NCBI GenBank assembly: GCA_046582115.1
Contig: JAYGFA010000084.1
Location: 1-26,072 of the forward strand
From: UBA11889 sp046582115
GTDB lineage: Bacteria > Pseudomonadota > Gammaproteobacteria > Pseudomonadales > Azotimanducaceae
Direction of reading: 5' to 3'
DNA: 26,072 bases
Shown here: positions 15,158 through 23,594 of the stretch, one piece after another
How the letters are laid out: each line of letters opens with the position of its first letter
How positions within the stretch are numbered: the first letter of the stretch is position 1
Notes under the pieces: generated by a model
What the model saw: only the letters and a program-made list of their open reading frames with translations
What the model was told of the DNA's origin: nothing
The model's database searches: none
Made by a program: the position numbers and the translations under genes

Positions 15158-18100
15158 TGAGTTTTCTCGGACACTAGGTCTTTCCCATACAGACCTTCTA
15201 GGATTTTTTCGACAAACCTAAACCGAGCCCCCTCAGTTTCTAAAATTCGATTTATGCTCAGGCGATTGCCATCAATAAGTTCATACGTTTCTGGCGATTC
15301 CTGCACAAGCTTTATCAGTGCATGAGGGTCGATGGCGGTGTCGTTTGCGAATTCAATACGACCTTTAACGGGTCCTAAATCGATCCGGTTGATGCCCAGC
15401 TCTACCGCAGACAGTTTTATCTGAGTCGAGAGAAACAAATTTGATACTGCCAACGGCAAATTCCCAAAACGATCCACCATTTCTATTTTCAATTCGTCTA
15501 GTTCATTTTTGGAAACGGCACCTGCGATGCGCTTATAGAGAATCAAGCGGATATCAACGTCGTGAACGTACTCTTCGGGTATGAGAGCAAGAGCGTGCAA
15601 ATTCACCTCATGCACGTCCGAGAGAGGCACGTCCAAATGGGGGATTTCCCCCGCTCGAATTGCCGCGACGGCCCGTTCCAGCATCTCCATGTACATTGTG
15701 TAGCCAACGGTCTCAATCTGACCTGATTGGACGTCACCTAGTAATTCACCTGCACCACGAATTTCCATGTCGTACGTCGATAATGTGAAGCCAATCCCCA
15801 GTTCTCCGGATGCCTCGATCGCATCCAACCGTTTTCTGGCATCGCGCGTCACAGCTTTAGGATGTGGCGTTAACAGGTATGCATACGCTTGCCGTGTGGA
15901 TCGACCCACGCGTCCCCGGAGCTGGTGTAATTGGGCTAAGCCAAACTTGTCCGCACGATCAATCACAATCGTGTTGGCGTTCGGAACGTCAATACCGCTC
16001 TCGATGATCGTGCTGCAAACAAGAAGGTTACTTTTGCGGTGGTAAAAGTCCGCCATGGCCTTTTCAAGACGCCGTTTCGGCATTTGTCCGTGTCCCACCG
16101 CAACGCGAGCCTGCGGGTATAGCTCCGACAGTTCTTCGGCCGTTCGTTCGATCGTTCTAACGTCGTTGTGTAGATAGAAGACCTGTCCGCCACGCGACAG
16201 CTCCCGCTCTATCGCGTCGCGGATGACCTGCCGGTTCTTCCGTATCACAAACGTTTTAATAGCAAGTCGTTGTGCCGGTGGGGTCGCGATAATGGATAGT
16301 TCACGCAAACCACTGAAGGCCAAATTCAAAGTGCGAGGGATCGGTGTTGCCGTAAGCGATAAGACATCTGCAGATTCTCGGATACTCTTCAAGTGCTCTT
16401 TCTGTCGGACGCCGAACCTGTGCTCTTCGTCGATAATGACCAACCCGAGATCCTTAAAGTCAAAACCCGAGGTCAACAGTCGATGCGTACCAATTACGAT
16501 ATCTACCGATCCATTGGCTATTTTTTCCTTAAGGCGTTTTACGTCTCCATCCTGCCGCATTCGCGAAATGACTTCGATTTGCTGTGGCCATTGAGAGAAT
16601 CGATCACTGAACGTCTCGTAGTGCTGCTGAGCCAAAAGAGTCGTGGGAACCAACACAGCGACTTGTTTCCCGGCTTGCGAAGCGATGTATGCAGCCCTCA
16701 TTGCAACTTCGGTCTTGCCAAATCCAACGTCACCACAAATTAGACGGTCGGTCGCGCGAACTCTCGTTAGGTCTTCAATCATCGCGTCGATAGCGTTTCG
16801 TTGATCTGATGTCAGTTCAAAAGGAAACTCATCGCAAAATCTCTGGTAGTCCGCGTCTGGTCGCGGAAACGCAAAGCCCTCCGCAATTTCCCGACGCGCA
16901 TATATGTCTAAAAGCTCTGCCGCAACATCACGGATCTTCTCCGCGGCTCGCCGCTTCTCCTTTGCCCATCTATCGGTGCCGAGTCTGTGAAGCGGAGCCG
17001 ATCGGTGGTCTGCGCCAGCGTATCGCGAAATTAAGTCCAAGGAAGTAACAGGCACGTATAAACGCGCGCCCTCGGCATATTCCAACGTCAAGAACTCCAA
17101 GGGATGCGCGTCGATATTCAAGATCTCCAAGCCTTTGTATCTCCCGATCCCGTGTTCAACATGGACGACGGGTGCACCCACGTGCAGTTCTGTCAAGTTT
17201 CTTATGACAAATTCAGGATCAATAGTGCGCGGCCGTGAATTCTTGGTGCGACCTTCAAACTCACGACCGAATATTTGGGCCTCGCTAATGACAGCTATAT
17301 CATCAAATACAAAACTGCGATCAATGGGTGCGATCACGAGCCCAGGAGACGCTCCGGCATCCAGCCACCGAGAAAAATCTTCCGCCTCGGTCGCGACAAC
17401 CGCGCTACGCTGCAAGAACTCATCCAGACGGGCAAGTCGTCCCGCTGATTCAGCCGTAAATAATAGGCGACTGGAAGTAGTCTCTATATATTGACGTAGA
17501 GCTTTTCCCGGGTCACTACGCGATAGTTCCGCGCGTACGTTGGGCATTGGAAGCGCGCCAAGTCGAACCGCGTGCCGTTTTCTCTTGTGGTAGGGGTCTA
17601 GTTGAATGACGCCATGCTGTCTAAACCGTTTGGATACAGCCGACCATTGCTGAAATAGCCGTTCCGGAGCAAGTATTGGGCGTTCTACATCATGGCACAG
17701 GCTTTCATAGCGGGTCTTCAGTTCTTTCCAGAAACGCTTCGCCGACTCTTCCACTCTATCGGCAAGGACGAATACACAATCCTCTGGTAGGTAGTCAAAT
17801 AGCGTTTCAGTATTTTGAAAAAAAAGAGGTAAGTAATATTCCAATCCTTGTGCCGCCACCCCATCACTAACGTCTTGATATAACTGACAGCGGCGTACAT
17901 CGACATTAAACGTATCATGCCACGCTTTACGAAAACGGGAAATTGCGCTCTGATCAAGTGGAAACTCCTCGGCAGGCAATAATCTAACCTCATCGAGTCT
18001 CGCGATGGTTCGTTGCGAATCAGGATCAAAACTTCGGATCCCATCAATCAAATCGTCGTAGAGATCAATGCGTATAGGCCGACCACTACCCATGGGGAAG

Positions 18101-18624
18101 ATATCCATGATCGATCCGCGAACTGCAAATTCGCCTCGTTCGAGCACAAGTTCTACGTGGCGGTATCCTGTTTGTGTCAATCGTTCGCGTTCCAGCTGGA
18201 TATCAAAGGTCTGTCCAGGTTCGAAAAGAAAGGATTGGGATCGAACAAACCGATTCGGTGGCATGTGTTGCAATAAAGTACGCACCGACACCACTAACAC
18301 GCCGCTGGTTACGTCAAACAGTTCAAACGATGTCGCAAGTCGTTCCGAGATCAGGTCGTCGTGAGGGGAAAACGTGTCGTAGGGTAGCGTTTCCCATTCA
18401 GGGAATTTCAGAACGTTTAATTCCCGCGAACCGAAGAACCGAAGCTCATTAGCCACCCGATCAACTTCTTCTGAGTCTGACGCCACGTATATAAAAAACT
18501 GACCCGAACACGAATTCAGCTGAGCTAATACGTACGAATCGGCGCTGCCGACATAGTCCTGCCAGTTGTGAACCAGATGGGGCGCTGGAACTTCTATTTG
18601 TCTAGTTATGCTCTTTAATTCCAT
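15154..18624 (-). CDS. mfd: Transcription-repair coupling factor Mfd
   Basis: A 1156-residue ATP-driven translocase that displaces stalled RNA polymerase at DNA lesions and recruits UvrA. It has the UvrB-like N-terminal region (about 1-330), the RNA-polymerase-interaction (CarD-like) domain around 475-545 (VEHGIGRYKGLE, YVPVTSLDLI), then the RecG-type motor. Walker A is GDVGFGKTE with Lys637; Walker B is DEEH with Asp732; SLTATPIPRTL and LRGRVGRS are motifs III and VI. The C-terminal TRCF domain completes it (EVNLHALALIPEEYV). Length equals E. coli Mfd (1148) closely. The start at 18624 has no strong ribosome site. Confidence 0.97.
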   Translation of the reverse strand: MELKSITRQIEVPAPHLVHNWQDYVGSADSYVLAQLNSCSGQFFIYVASDSEEVDRVANELRFFGSRELNVLKFPEWETLPYDTFSPHDDLISERLATSFELFDVTSGVLVVSVRTLLQHMPPNRFVRSQSFLFEPGQTFDIQLERERLTQTGYRHVELVLERGEFAVRGSIMDIFPMGSGRPIRIDLYDDLIDGIRSFDPDSQRTIARLDEVRLLPAEEFPLDQSAISRFRKAWHDTFNVDVRRCQLYQDVSDGVAAQGLEYYLPLFFQNTETLFDYLPEDCVFVLADRVEESAKRFWKELKTRYESLCHDVERPILAPERLFQQWSAVSKRFRQHGVIQLDPYHKRKRHAVRLGALPMPNVRAELSRSDPGKALRQYIETTSSRLLFTAESAGRLARLDEFLQRSAVVATEAEDFSRWLDAGASPGLVIAPIDRSFVFDDIAVISEAQIFGREFEGRTKNSRPRTIDPEFVIRNLTELHVGAPVVHVEHGIGRYKGLEILNIDAHPLEFLTLEYAEGARLYVPVTSLDLISRYAGADHRSAPLHRLGTDRWAKEKRRAAEKIRDVAAELLDIYARREIAEGFAFPRPDADYQRFCDEFPFELTSDQRNAIDAMIEDLTRVRATDRLICGDVGFGKTEVAMRAAYIASQAGKQVAVLVPTTLLAQQHYETFSDRFSQWPQQIEVISRMRQDGDVKRLKEKIANGSVDIVIGTHRLLTSGFDFKDLGLVIIDEEHRFGVRQKEHLKSIRESADVLSLTATPIPRTLNLAFSGLRELSIIATPPAQRLAIKTFVIRKNRQVIRDAIERELSRGGQVFYLHNDVRTIERTAEELSELYPQARVAVGHGQMPKRRLEKAMADFYHRKSNLLVCSTIIESGIDVPNANTIVIDRADKFGLAQLHQLRGRVGRSTRQAYAYLLTPHPKAVTRDARKRLDAIEASGELGIGFTLSTYDMEIRGAGELLGDVQSGQIETVGYTMYMEMLERAVAAIRAGEIPHLDVPLSDVHEVNLHALALIPEEYVHDVDIRLILYKRIAGAVSKNELDELKIEMVDRFGNLPLAVSNLFLSTQIKLSAVELGINRIDLGPVKGRIEFANDTAIDPHALIKLVQESPETYELIDGNRLSINRILETEGARFRFVEKILEGLYGKDLVSEKTQ

Positions 18625-18773
18625 CGAAATAGCTTTGCGTCATGCCCCCCAATTCCCGGCGATTACTTTCGATTCTTGTGGTAGCAACCAGCAAGAAAGA
18701 TTAAAATCCACGTTTTGAAGAGGAAATTCTATACTCCCTTGGCGGTTGCATATTCCGAGCAGCCTGTATTCGA

Positions 18774-20555
18774 ATGAAAGCAACCAACATTCTGGATCCA
18801 AACTACTTCCACAAAGTAGTCGACTGTCAGTGGGCTTGTCCCTCCCATACCCCGGTACCCGAATACATCAGGCTCGTCGCCCAACAAAGGTATACCGAAG
18901 CTTACATGATCAATTGGGATTCCAATGTCTTCCCGGGGATACTAGGAAGGACCTGCGATCGACCTTGTGAACCGGCGTGTCGGCGTGTTCGGACAGAAGA
19001 AAAGCCGGTCGCAATATGTCGCCTGAAACGTGTCGCCGCCGATCACAAAGGCGATATCACGCCATTCCTTCCAAGAGTGCCGAAAGAGAAAAACGGCAAA
19101 AAGATCGCGCTGCTTGGCGCGGGCCCTGCCTCGCTTGCTGTGGCCAGAGACTTATTACCGTTCGGGTACGAGATCGACATGTTTGATCAAGATTCAGCCG
19201 GCGGCGGAATGATGCGTAGCCAGATCCCGGCTTTCAGGCTACCGGCCGATGTTTTAGATGAAGAAGTTAACCTCATTCTCAATATGGGCGTTAACACTCA
19301 CTTCGATTACGAGATAACGAGTATGCAGGCCATGCTCGACATGAATTACGACGCGTATTTTGTCGGTACCGGCGCACCCAGAGGGCGGGATTTAGACATC
19401 CCTGGTCGAACAGAAGTTGATCAGCACATCTCCATCGGTATTGATTGGTTATCGAGCGTCGCGTTCGGCCACACCACAAGTATTTCCGGAAAAGTCATCG
19501 TCATGGGGGGCGGTAACACAGCGATGGACTGTTGCCGAACGTCCACTCGATTGGGGGCAGAATCAGTGACCGTCGTGGTCCGCAGCGCGTTCGAGGTCAT
19601 GAAAGCCAGCGATTGGGAAAAAGAGGAAGCTATGAACGAAGACATCCCCATCATAAACAACCGGCCCCCGAAAGAGTTTGTTCATGAGAACGGCAAATTG
19701 AAGGGCATATTGTTTGGGTGTGTCACACCGGTCGAAGAGGATGGCCGGCTTAAATATGTGCCTAGCGGCGAACCCGATGTCTTTATAGAAGCCGACCACA
19801 TCCTCATGGCGATCGGGCAAGAGAACCACTGTCCCTGGATTGAGCGTGACATCGGGATTGAATTTGATAAGTGGGATTGCCCTGTTCTCGACGATGACAC
19901 GCTGCAGTCAACGAATTCCAAGATATTTTTCGGCGGAGACTCTGCGTTAGGGCCAGAGAACATCATCTGGGCGTCTGCACACGCACATAAAGCCGCGATC
20001 TCGATGCATCTTTTTTGTCAGGGAAAAAACATTAAGAACGAGCGTCCCCCCGAAGGAGTCAACCTGCTCAGCCAAAAAATGGGTATCCACGAGTGGAGTT
20101 ATGATGCCGAACACGACCCTTCGGTCCGTCGCATCGTCCCACACGCCCATAAAGAAGCCTCCTTAAAGAATATAAAGGTGGAGGTCGAATTAGGTTTTGA
20201 CGAAAAACTCGGATTTGACGAGGCGCAACGCTGCCTAAATTGCGACGTACAAACCGTGTTCACCGACTCGCTTTGTATTGAGTGCGATGCTTGTGTCGAT
20301 ATATGCCCGATGGACTGCATTAGCTTTACCGCCAATGCCGAAGAAAGTGCGCTACGCCCAGCGCTCATAGCACCCGCCGAAAATCTAGAACAAGACCTCT
20401 ATGTGTCGGGACATCTCGAAACTGGCAGGGTCATGGTGAAAGACGAAGACGTCTGTCTGCACTGTGGGCTATGCGCAGAACGCTGTCCGACGAATGCTTG
20501 GGATATGCAGAAATCCGTAATACATATCCCACAATTGGGCTCATATGCGGAATGA
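18774..20555 (+). CDS. GltD-like FAD oxidoreductase with C-terminal ferredoxin domain
   Basis: A 593-residue flavoprotein of the glutamate synthase small-subunit type. The N-terminal Fe-S region has Cys18, Cys22, Cys61, Cys65, Cys69 and Cys82 (GRTCDRPCEPACR). GAGPAS (115-120) marks the FAD fold, and VIVMGGGNTAMDCCR the NAD(P) fold. IFFGGDSALGPENIIWASAHAHKAA closes the flavin domain. The C-terminus carries two 4Fe-4S motifs, Cys501/504/507/511 and Cys561/564/567/571. It is first of four coupled genes with the gamma-alpha-beta subunits, so it likely passes electrons between a 2-oxoacid oxidoreductase and NAD(P)+. No glutamate synthase large subunit is present nearby, so it is probably not a true GltD. 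No strong ribosome site precedes the ATG. Confidence 0.85.
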   Translation: MKATNILDPNYFHKVVDCQWACPSHTPVPEYIRLVAQQRYTEAYMINWDSNVFPGILGRTCDRPCEPACRRVRTEEKPVAICRLKRVAADHKGDITPFLPRVPKEKNGKKIALLGAGPASLAVARDLLPFGYEIDMFDQDSAGGGMMRSQIPAFRLPADVLDEEVNLILNMGVNTHFDYEITSMQAMLDMNYDAYFVGTGAPRGRDLDIPGRTEVDQHISIGIDWLSSVAFGHTTSISGKVIVMGGGNTAMDCCRTSTRLGAESVTVVVRSAFEVMKASDWEKEEAMNEDIPIINNRPPKEFVHENGKLKGILFGCVTPVEEDGRLKYVPSGEPDVFIEADHILMAIGQENHCPWIERDIGIEFDKWDCPVLDDDTLQSTNSKIFFGGDSALGPENIIWASAHAHKAAISMHLFCQGKNIKNERPPEGVNLLSQKMGIHEWSYDAEHDPSVRRIVPHAHKEASLKNIKVEVELGFDEKLGFDEAQRCLNCDVQTVFTDSLCIECDACVDICPMDCISFTANAEESALRPALIAPAENLEQDLYVSGHLETGRVMVKDEDVCLHCGLCAERCPTNAWDMQKSVIHIPQLGSYAE

Positions 20556-21058
20556 CAACATATAACGATTTTGTCATCCGTTTCGCCAACGTAAACGGAT
20601 CTGGCTCGGCCAGCGCCAACGGTATGTTTGCCAAAGCGCTTTTTCGGATGGGCATTCCTGTTGCGACTCGGAATATATTTCCATCAAACATCCAAGGCTT
20701 ACCCACTTGGTTCGAGGTACGGGCCTCGGAAAAGGGATATCTGGGACGACGGGAAGGGGTCGACATCATGGTCGCCATGAATGCGGAAACCTACGAAGAA
20801 GATCTAGCATCCATCGTACCGGATGGATTTTTATTACACGACAACTCGCAAGGTGGGGATCGCCGTTTAAACCGAAGCGATATCAACGTCCTGGGCATAC
20901 CGATATCAAAACTTGTCCAATCCGAATTTGCAGATCCTAAGCAGCGCCAGCTATTTAAGAACATCGTCTATCTCGGTGCGTTGTCTGCCTTGATGAACAT
21001 CGATTTCGAAATCATAAAGGGATGGTTTCCGCTCAGTACAAAGGAAAAGACGACCTAA
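20552..21058 (+). CDS. 2-oxoacid:acceptor oxidoreductase, gamma domain (frame-separated from alpha)
   Basis: A 168-residue domain that in this family is the N-terminal part of a gamma-alpha fusion. It begins MTTYNDFVIRFANVNGSGSAS, with a glycine/serine turn, then QGLPTWFEVRASEKGYLGRREG and FKNIVYLGALSALM. The start at 20552 overlaps the stop of the flavoprotein gene (ATGA). Reading in the zero frame ends at 21058 after 11 residues (from TGG on) with no family resemblance. The family resemblance continues instead in the -1 frame from 21022, so the true product may be a frameshifted fusion. No cofactor site lies in this domain itself. Confidence 0.85.
   Translation: MTTYNDFVIRFANVNGSGSASANGMFAKALFRMGIPVATRNIFPSNIQGLPTWFEVRASEKGYLGRREGVDIMVAMNAETYEEDLASIVPDGFLLHDNSQGGDRRLNRSDINVLGIPISKLVQSEFADPKQRQLFKNIVYLGALSALMNIDFEIIKGWFPLSTKEKTT
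21016..21022 (+). promoter_or_regulatory. Candidate -1 slippery heptamer joining gamma to alpha
   Basis: The bases AAAGGGA are read in the gamma frame as A_AAG_GGA, fitting the X_XXY_YYZ pattern. A -1 slip here would give AAA GGG followed by the ATG codon at 21022, which is the alpha frame. The joined product would be 607 residues. Whether slippage occurs is not known; a real indel or an assembly error at AAA/GGG would look the same. Confidence 0.35.
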
Positions 21059-22374
21059 TTCAGCCGAACATTACGGCGATGGAAATTGGCCGCTCATACG
21101 CACGCGATTACATGGATTCGCCGTTACCAATCCAAGTCCGCGCGTCTGAGGGGGTAGGGGACAGGCTCTTAATTAATGGCAACGAGGCAGCAGCTCTGGG
21201 AGCTATCTATGGTGGCGCTACCATTTGTGCCTGGTACCCGATCACACCATCCACATCGATGGCGGAAGCGTTCGAACTACACGCCTCCAGACTACGAGTG
21301 GACGCTGAAACCAATCGGAAGAATTATGCGGTGATCCAAACCGAGGACGAGATGGCTGCCATGGGCATCGTGATTGGCGCAGGTTGGAACGGCGCCCGAG
21401 CTTTTACCGCGACATCAGGCCCCGGCGTTTCGCTCATGACAGAATTCCTTGGCCTCGCTTATTTCGCCGAGATACCGGCCGTTCTTTTCGATATCCAGCG
21501 GGCTGGCCCTTCGACCGGAATGCCGACGAGAACACAGCAAGCGGATCTTCTATCCGCCGCGTATGCATCGCATGGAGATACGCGACATCCGTTACTTTTC
21601 CCGGCATCACCGAAAGAGTGCTTTGAATTCGCCGCATCATCTCTAGATCTAGCCGATCGACTACAGACGCCCATCATTGTGCTTAGTGATCTTGAAATTG
21701 GCATGAACGACAATTTGTCTGAGCCTTTTTTATGGGACGACCAACGCCGCTATGACCGAGGAAAAGTATTGAGTCAGCAACAGCTCGATGAGGTTAGCGA
21801 ATTCGGTCGTTATCTCGACATCGATGGTGATGGAATCGGTTACAGAACGCTTCCAGGTACGCATCCAACCAAAGGTGCGTTCTTTACGCGCGGCACGTCC
21901 CGCGACGAATACGCGGTCTATACCGAATCCCCGGAAGCGTATACCGCCAACATGGATCGTCTTCTCAAGAAGTGGGCTACCGCCAAAACGATCGTGCCGT
22001 CACCCGAAATTGTCGATGGTGGTCAAAAAGCAGGCATCATCTACTACGGATCAACGGCACTGCCCATGAGCGAAGCGCTAGATCGATTAAGCGACGACGG
22101 AATTCAGCTAGACACGATGCGATTGCGAGCGTTTCCGTTCGGCATGGACGTCGAAGCCTTCATTGATAAACATGACATTATTTTCGTCGCTGAACAAAAT
22201 CGAGACGCACAAATGCGTACATTGCTTGTTAACGAACTAGAAATCGATCCTACCCGATTCATATCCGTTCTCTACTATGGCGGCTTCTCCATTTCTGCGG
22301 ATACGATCCATGAACAAATTTTGGCGCATTACATGGACCACAACCTGCCACGCTTGAAAGAGGTGCATTCATGA
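21022..22374 (+). CDS. 2-oxoacid:acceptor oxidoreductase, alpha (TPP/pyrimidine-binding) subunit
   Basis: A 450-residue alpha domain. It opens MVSAQYKGKDDLIQPN, which corresponds to the linker region of fused family members, then has CAWYPITPSTSMAEAF, TEDEMAAMG and ATSGPGVSLMTEFLGLAY. Further on come STGMPTRTQQADL, LSDLEIGMND, GTHPTKGAFFTRGTS and QNRDAQMRTLL. Together with beta it would decarboxylate a 2-oxoacid to acyl-CoA using thiamine diphosphate. The ATG at 21022 is preceded immediately by AAAGGG, too close to serve as a normal ribosome site. It overlaps the gamma frame by 37 bp, unlike the 4-bp overlaps elsewhere in this operon. The substrate is not assigned. Confidence 0.85.
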   Translation: MVSAQYKGKDDLIQPNITAMEIGRSYARDYMDSPLPIQVRASEGVGDRLLINGNEAAALGAIYGGATICAWYPITPSTSMAEAFELHASRLRVDAETNRKNYAVIQTEDEMAAMGIVIGAGWNGARAFTATSGPGVSLMTEFLGLAYFAEIPAVLFDIQRAGPSTGMPTRTQQADLLSAAYASHGDTRHPLLFPASPKECFEFAASSLDLADRLQTPIIVLSDLEIGMNDNLSEPFLWDDQRRYDRGKVLSQQQLDEVSEFGRYLDIDGDGIGYRTLPGTHPTKGAFFTRGTSRDEYAVYTESPEAYTANMDRLLKKWATAKTIVPSPEIVDGGQKAGIIYYGSTALPMSEALDRLSDDGIQLDTMRLRAFPFGMDVEAFIDKHDIIFVAEQNRDAQMRTLLVNELEIDPTRFISVLYYGGFSISADTIHEQILAHYMDHNLPRLKEVHS

Positions 22375-23426
22375 CCTATGTCAAGAAACCCGATGTCCAT
22401 CATCCTCATTTGAAAGTAAACGAAATAGGTCTGAACCGTAGAGATTATGAGGGCTCGGTGTCGACGCTTTGTGCAGGGTGTGGTCATGACTCAGTCAGTG
22501 CGGCCATTGTCCAAGCTTGTTCGGAACTCTCGATACCGCCACACCGTTTTTTGAAGATCTCTGGAATTGGGTGCTCATCAAAAACACCCAGCTATTTTTT
22601 GGGGAATTCTCACGGATTTAACTCGGTTCACGGACGTATGCCCTCGGTCGCCACAGGCGCGAATCTAGCCAACAGAGACATGTATTGCGTGGGTGTTTCA
22701 GGTGATGGTGACAGCGCTTCAATTGGACTGGGGCAGTTTGCGCATATCGTTCGGCGCAGGATCAACATGCTTTACGTCATCGATAACAATGGAACCTATG
22801 GTCTTACAAAAGGGCAGTTTTCAGCAACTAACGACCTGGGGTCTACGAGCAAAAAAGGTGTGCCCACGTTATATTCCTCGATTGATATGGTGTCGATGGC
22901 TCTGCAGATCGGAGCAAGTTTTGTTGCCCGAAGTTTTTCTGGGGACAAGCCTCAATTGGTACCGTTGATCAAGGCCGCGATCCTGCATAAAGGGTTTGCC
23001 TTTATCGACGTCATTTCTCCATGTGTCCTGTTCAACAATCACGCCGGATCAACCAAAAGTTACGACTATGTCAGAGAACATACCGAACACGTCGTTGATG
23101 CCGACGTCGTCCCCCCGCACGAAGAAATTACCGTAGATTACGAACCAGGAACCAGCGAATCGGTAAATATGCCCGATGGCTCACTGTTACATCTAAACAA
23201 ACTGTCGGACGACTACGATCCGTACGACCGAGTCAAAGCTCTTATTCGCGTCCAAGAAGCACAAGAACGGGGTGAGGTGATCACCGGGTTATTGTACGTT
23301 TCCAGAGAGCCACACGACTGTCATGAAATATTAGACACGACAGATGTACCGCTCAACGCCCTCGATGAATCGGTACTTTGTCCAGGCGCGGATAAATTAG
23401 AGGAAATTAACCAGAGTTTTAGGTAA
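22371..23426 (+). CDS. 2-oxoacid:acceptor oxidoreductase, beta subunit (KorB-like)
   Basis: A 351-residue thiamine-diphosphate-binding subunit. Seen are LCAGCGHDSVSAAI (Cys34, Cys37), GIGCSSKTPSYFLG, GFNSVHGRMPSVATGANLA, and the TPP/Mg site GDGDSASIG (111-118) with DNNGTYGLTKGQ. The C-terminal part has SPCVLFNNHAGSTKSYDYV, also usual. Beta and alpha form the catalytic core. KorB of 2-oxoglutarate:ferredoxin oxidoreductase is the nearest description I can give, but pyruvate or branched oxoacids are not excluded. The ATG overlaps the alpha stop by 4 bp. No ferredoxin gene follows, consistent with the clusters residing in the flavoprotein. Confidence 0.9.
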   Translation: MTYVKKPDVHHPHLKVNEIGLNRRDYEGSVSTLCAGCGHDSVSAAIVQACSELSIPPHRFLKISGIGCSSKTPSYFLGNSHGFNSVHGRMPSVATGANLANRDMYCVGVSGDGDSASIGLGQFAHIVRRRINMLYVIDNNGTYGLTKGQFSATNDLGSTSKKGVPTLYSSIDMVSMALQIGASFVARSFSGDKPQLVPLIKAAILHKGFAFIDVISPCVLFNNHAGSTKSYDYVREHTEHVVDADVVPPHEEITVDYEPGTSESVNMPDGSLLHLNKLSDDYDPYDRVKALIRVQEAQERGEVITGLLYVSREPHDCHEILDTTDVPLNALDESVLCPGADKLEEINQSFR

Positions 23427-23594
23427 CAGGTTCGCAACGTTTTTTCACACATTAACGGCTTAGCGTTTGACCTAACCAAAAGGTCCTGACGCTCAGTCGA
23501 AAACTTTAAACATGAATAGGGCGTGCAAGTCTTTACTGAGCGTAGCCTAGTACCTATCATTCCGCCCGCTCCGAAATCGCAATAAGGACAACTC
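23427..23594 (+). other. Intergenic region between oxidoreductase operon and gap
   Basis: This 168-bp stretch holds a small hairpin (GACCT…AGGTC, around 23470-23486) without a following T run, and an 8-bp inverted repeat, ACGCTCAG (23489-23496) and CTGAGCGT (23536-23543), separated by 39 bp. I see no convincing -35/-10 pair. A promoter or operator for gap is plausible but not shown. Confidence 0.3.
23584..23588 (+). promoter_or_regulatory. gap ribosome binding site (decides GTG start)
   Basis: AAGGA six bases before GTG 23595 supports this non-ATG start; the next residues (ALASLDDYFPDWKEREALAE) are in family register. Confidence 0.55.

Noticed and set aside
21026..21047. TTTCC/GGAAA stem downstream of the slippery heptamer as a frameshift stimulator
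   Set aside because: A 5-bp AT-rich stem with a 12-base loop is too weak to count as evidence by itself.
23470..23486. GACCT…AGGTC hairpin after the oxidoreductase operon as a terminator
   Set aside because: The stem is only 5 bp and no T tract follows it.
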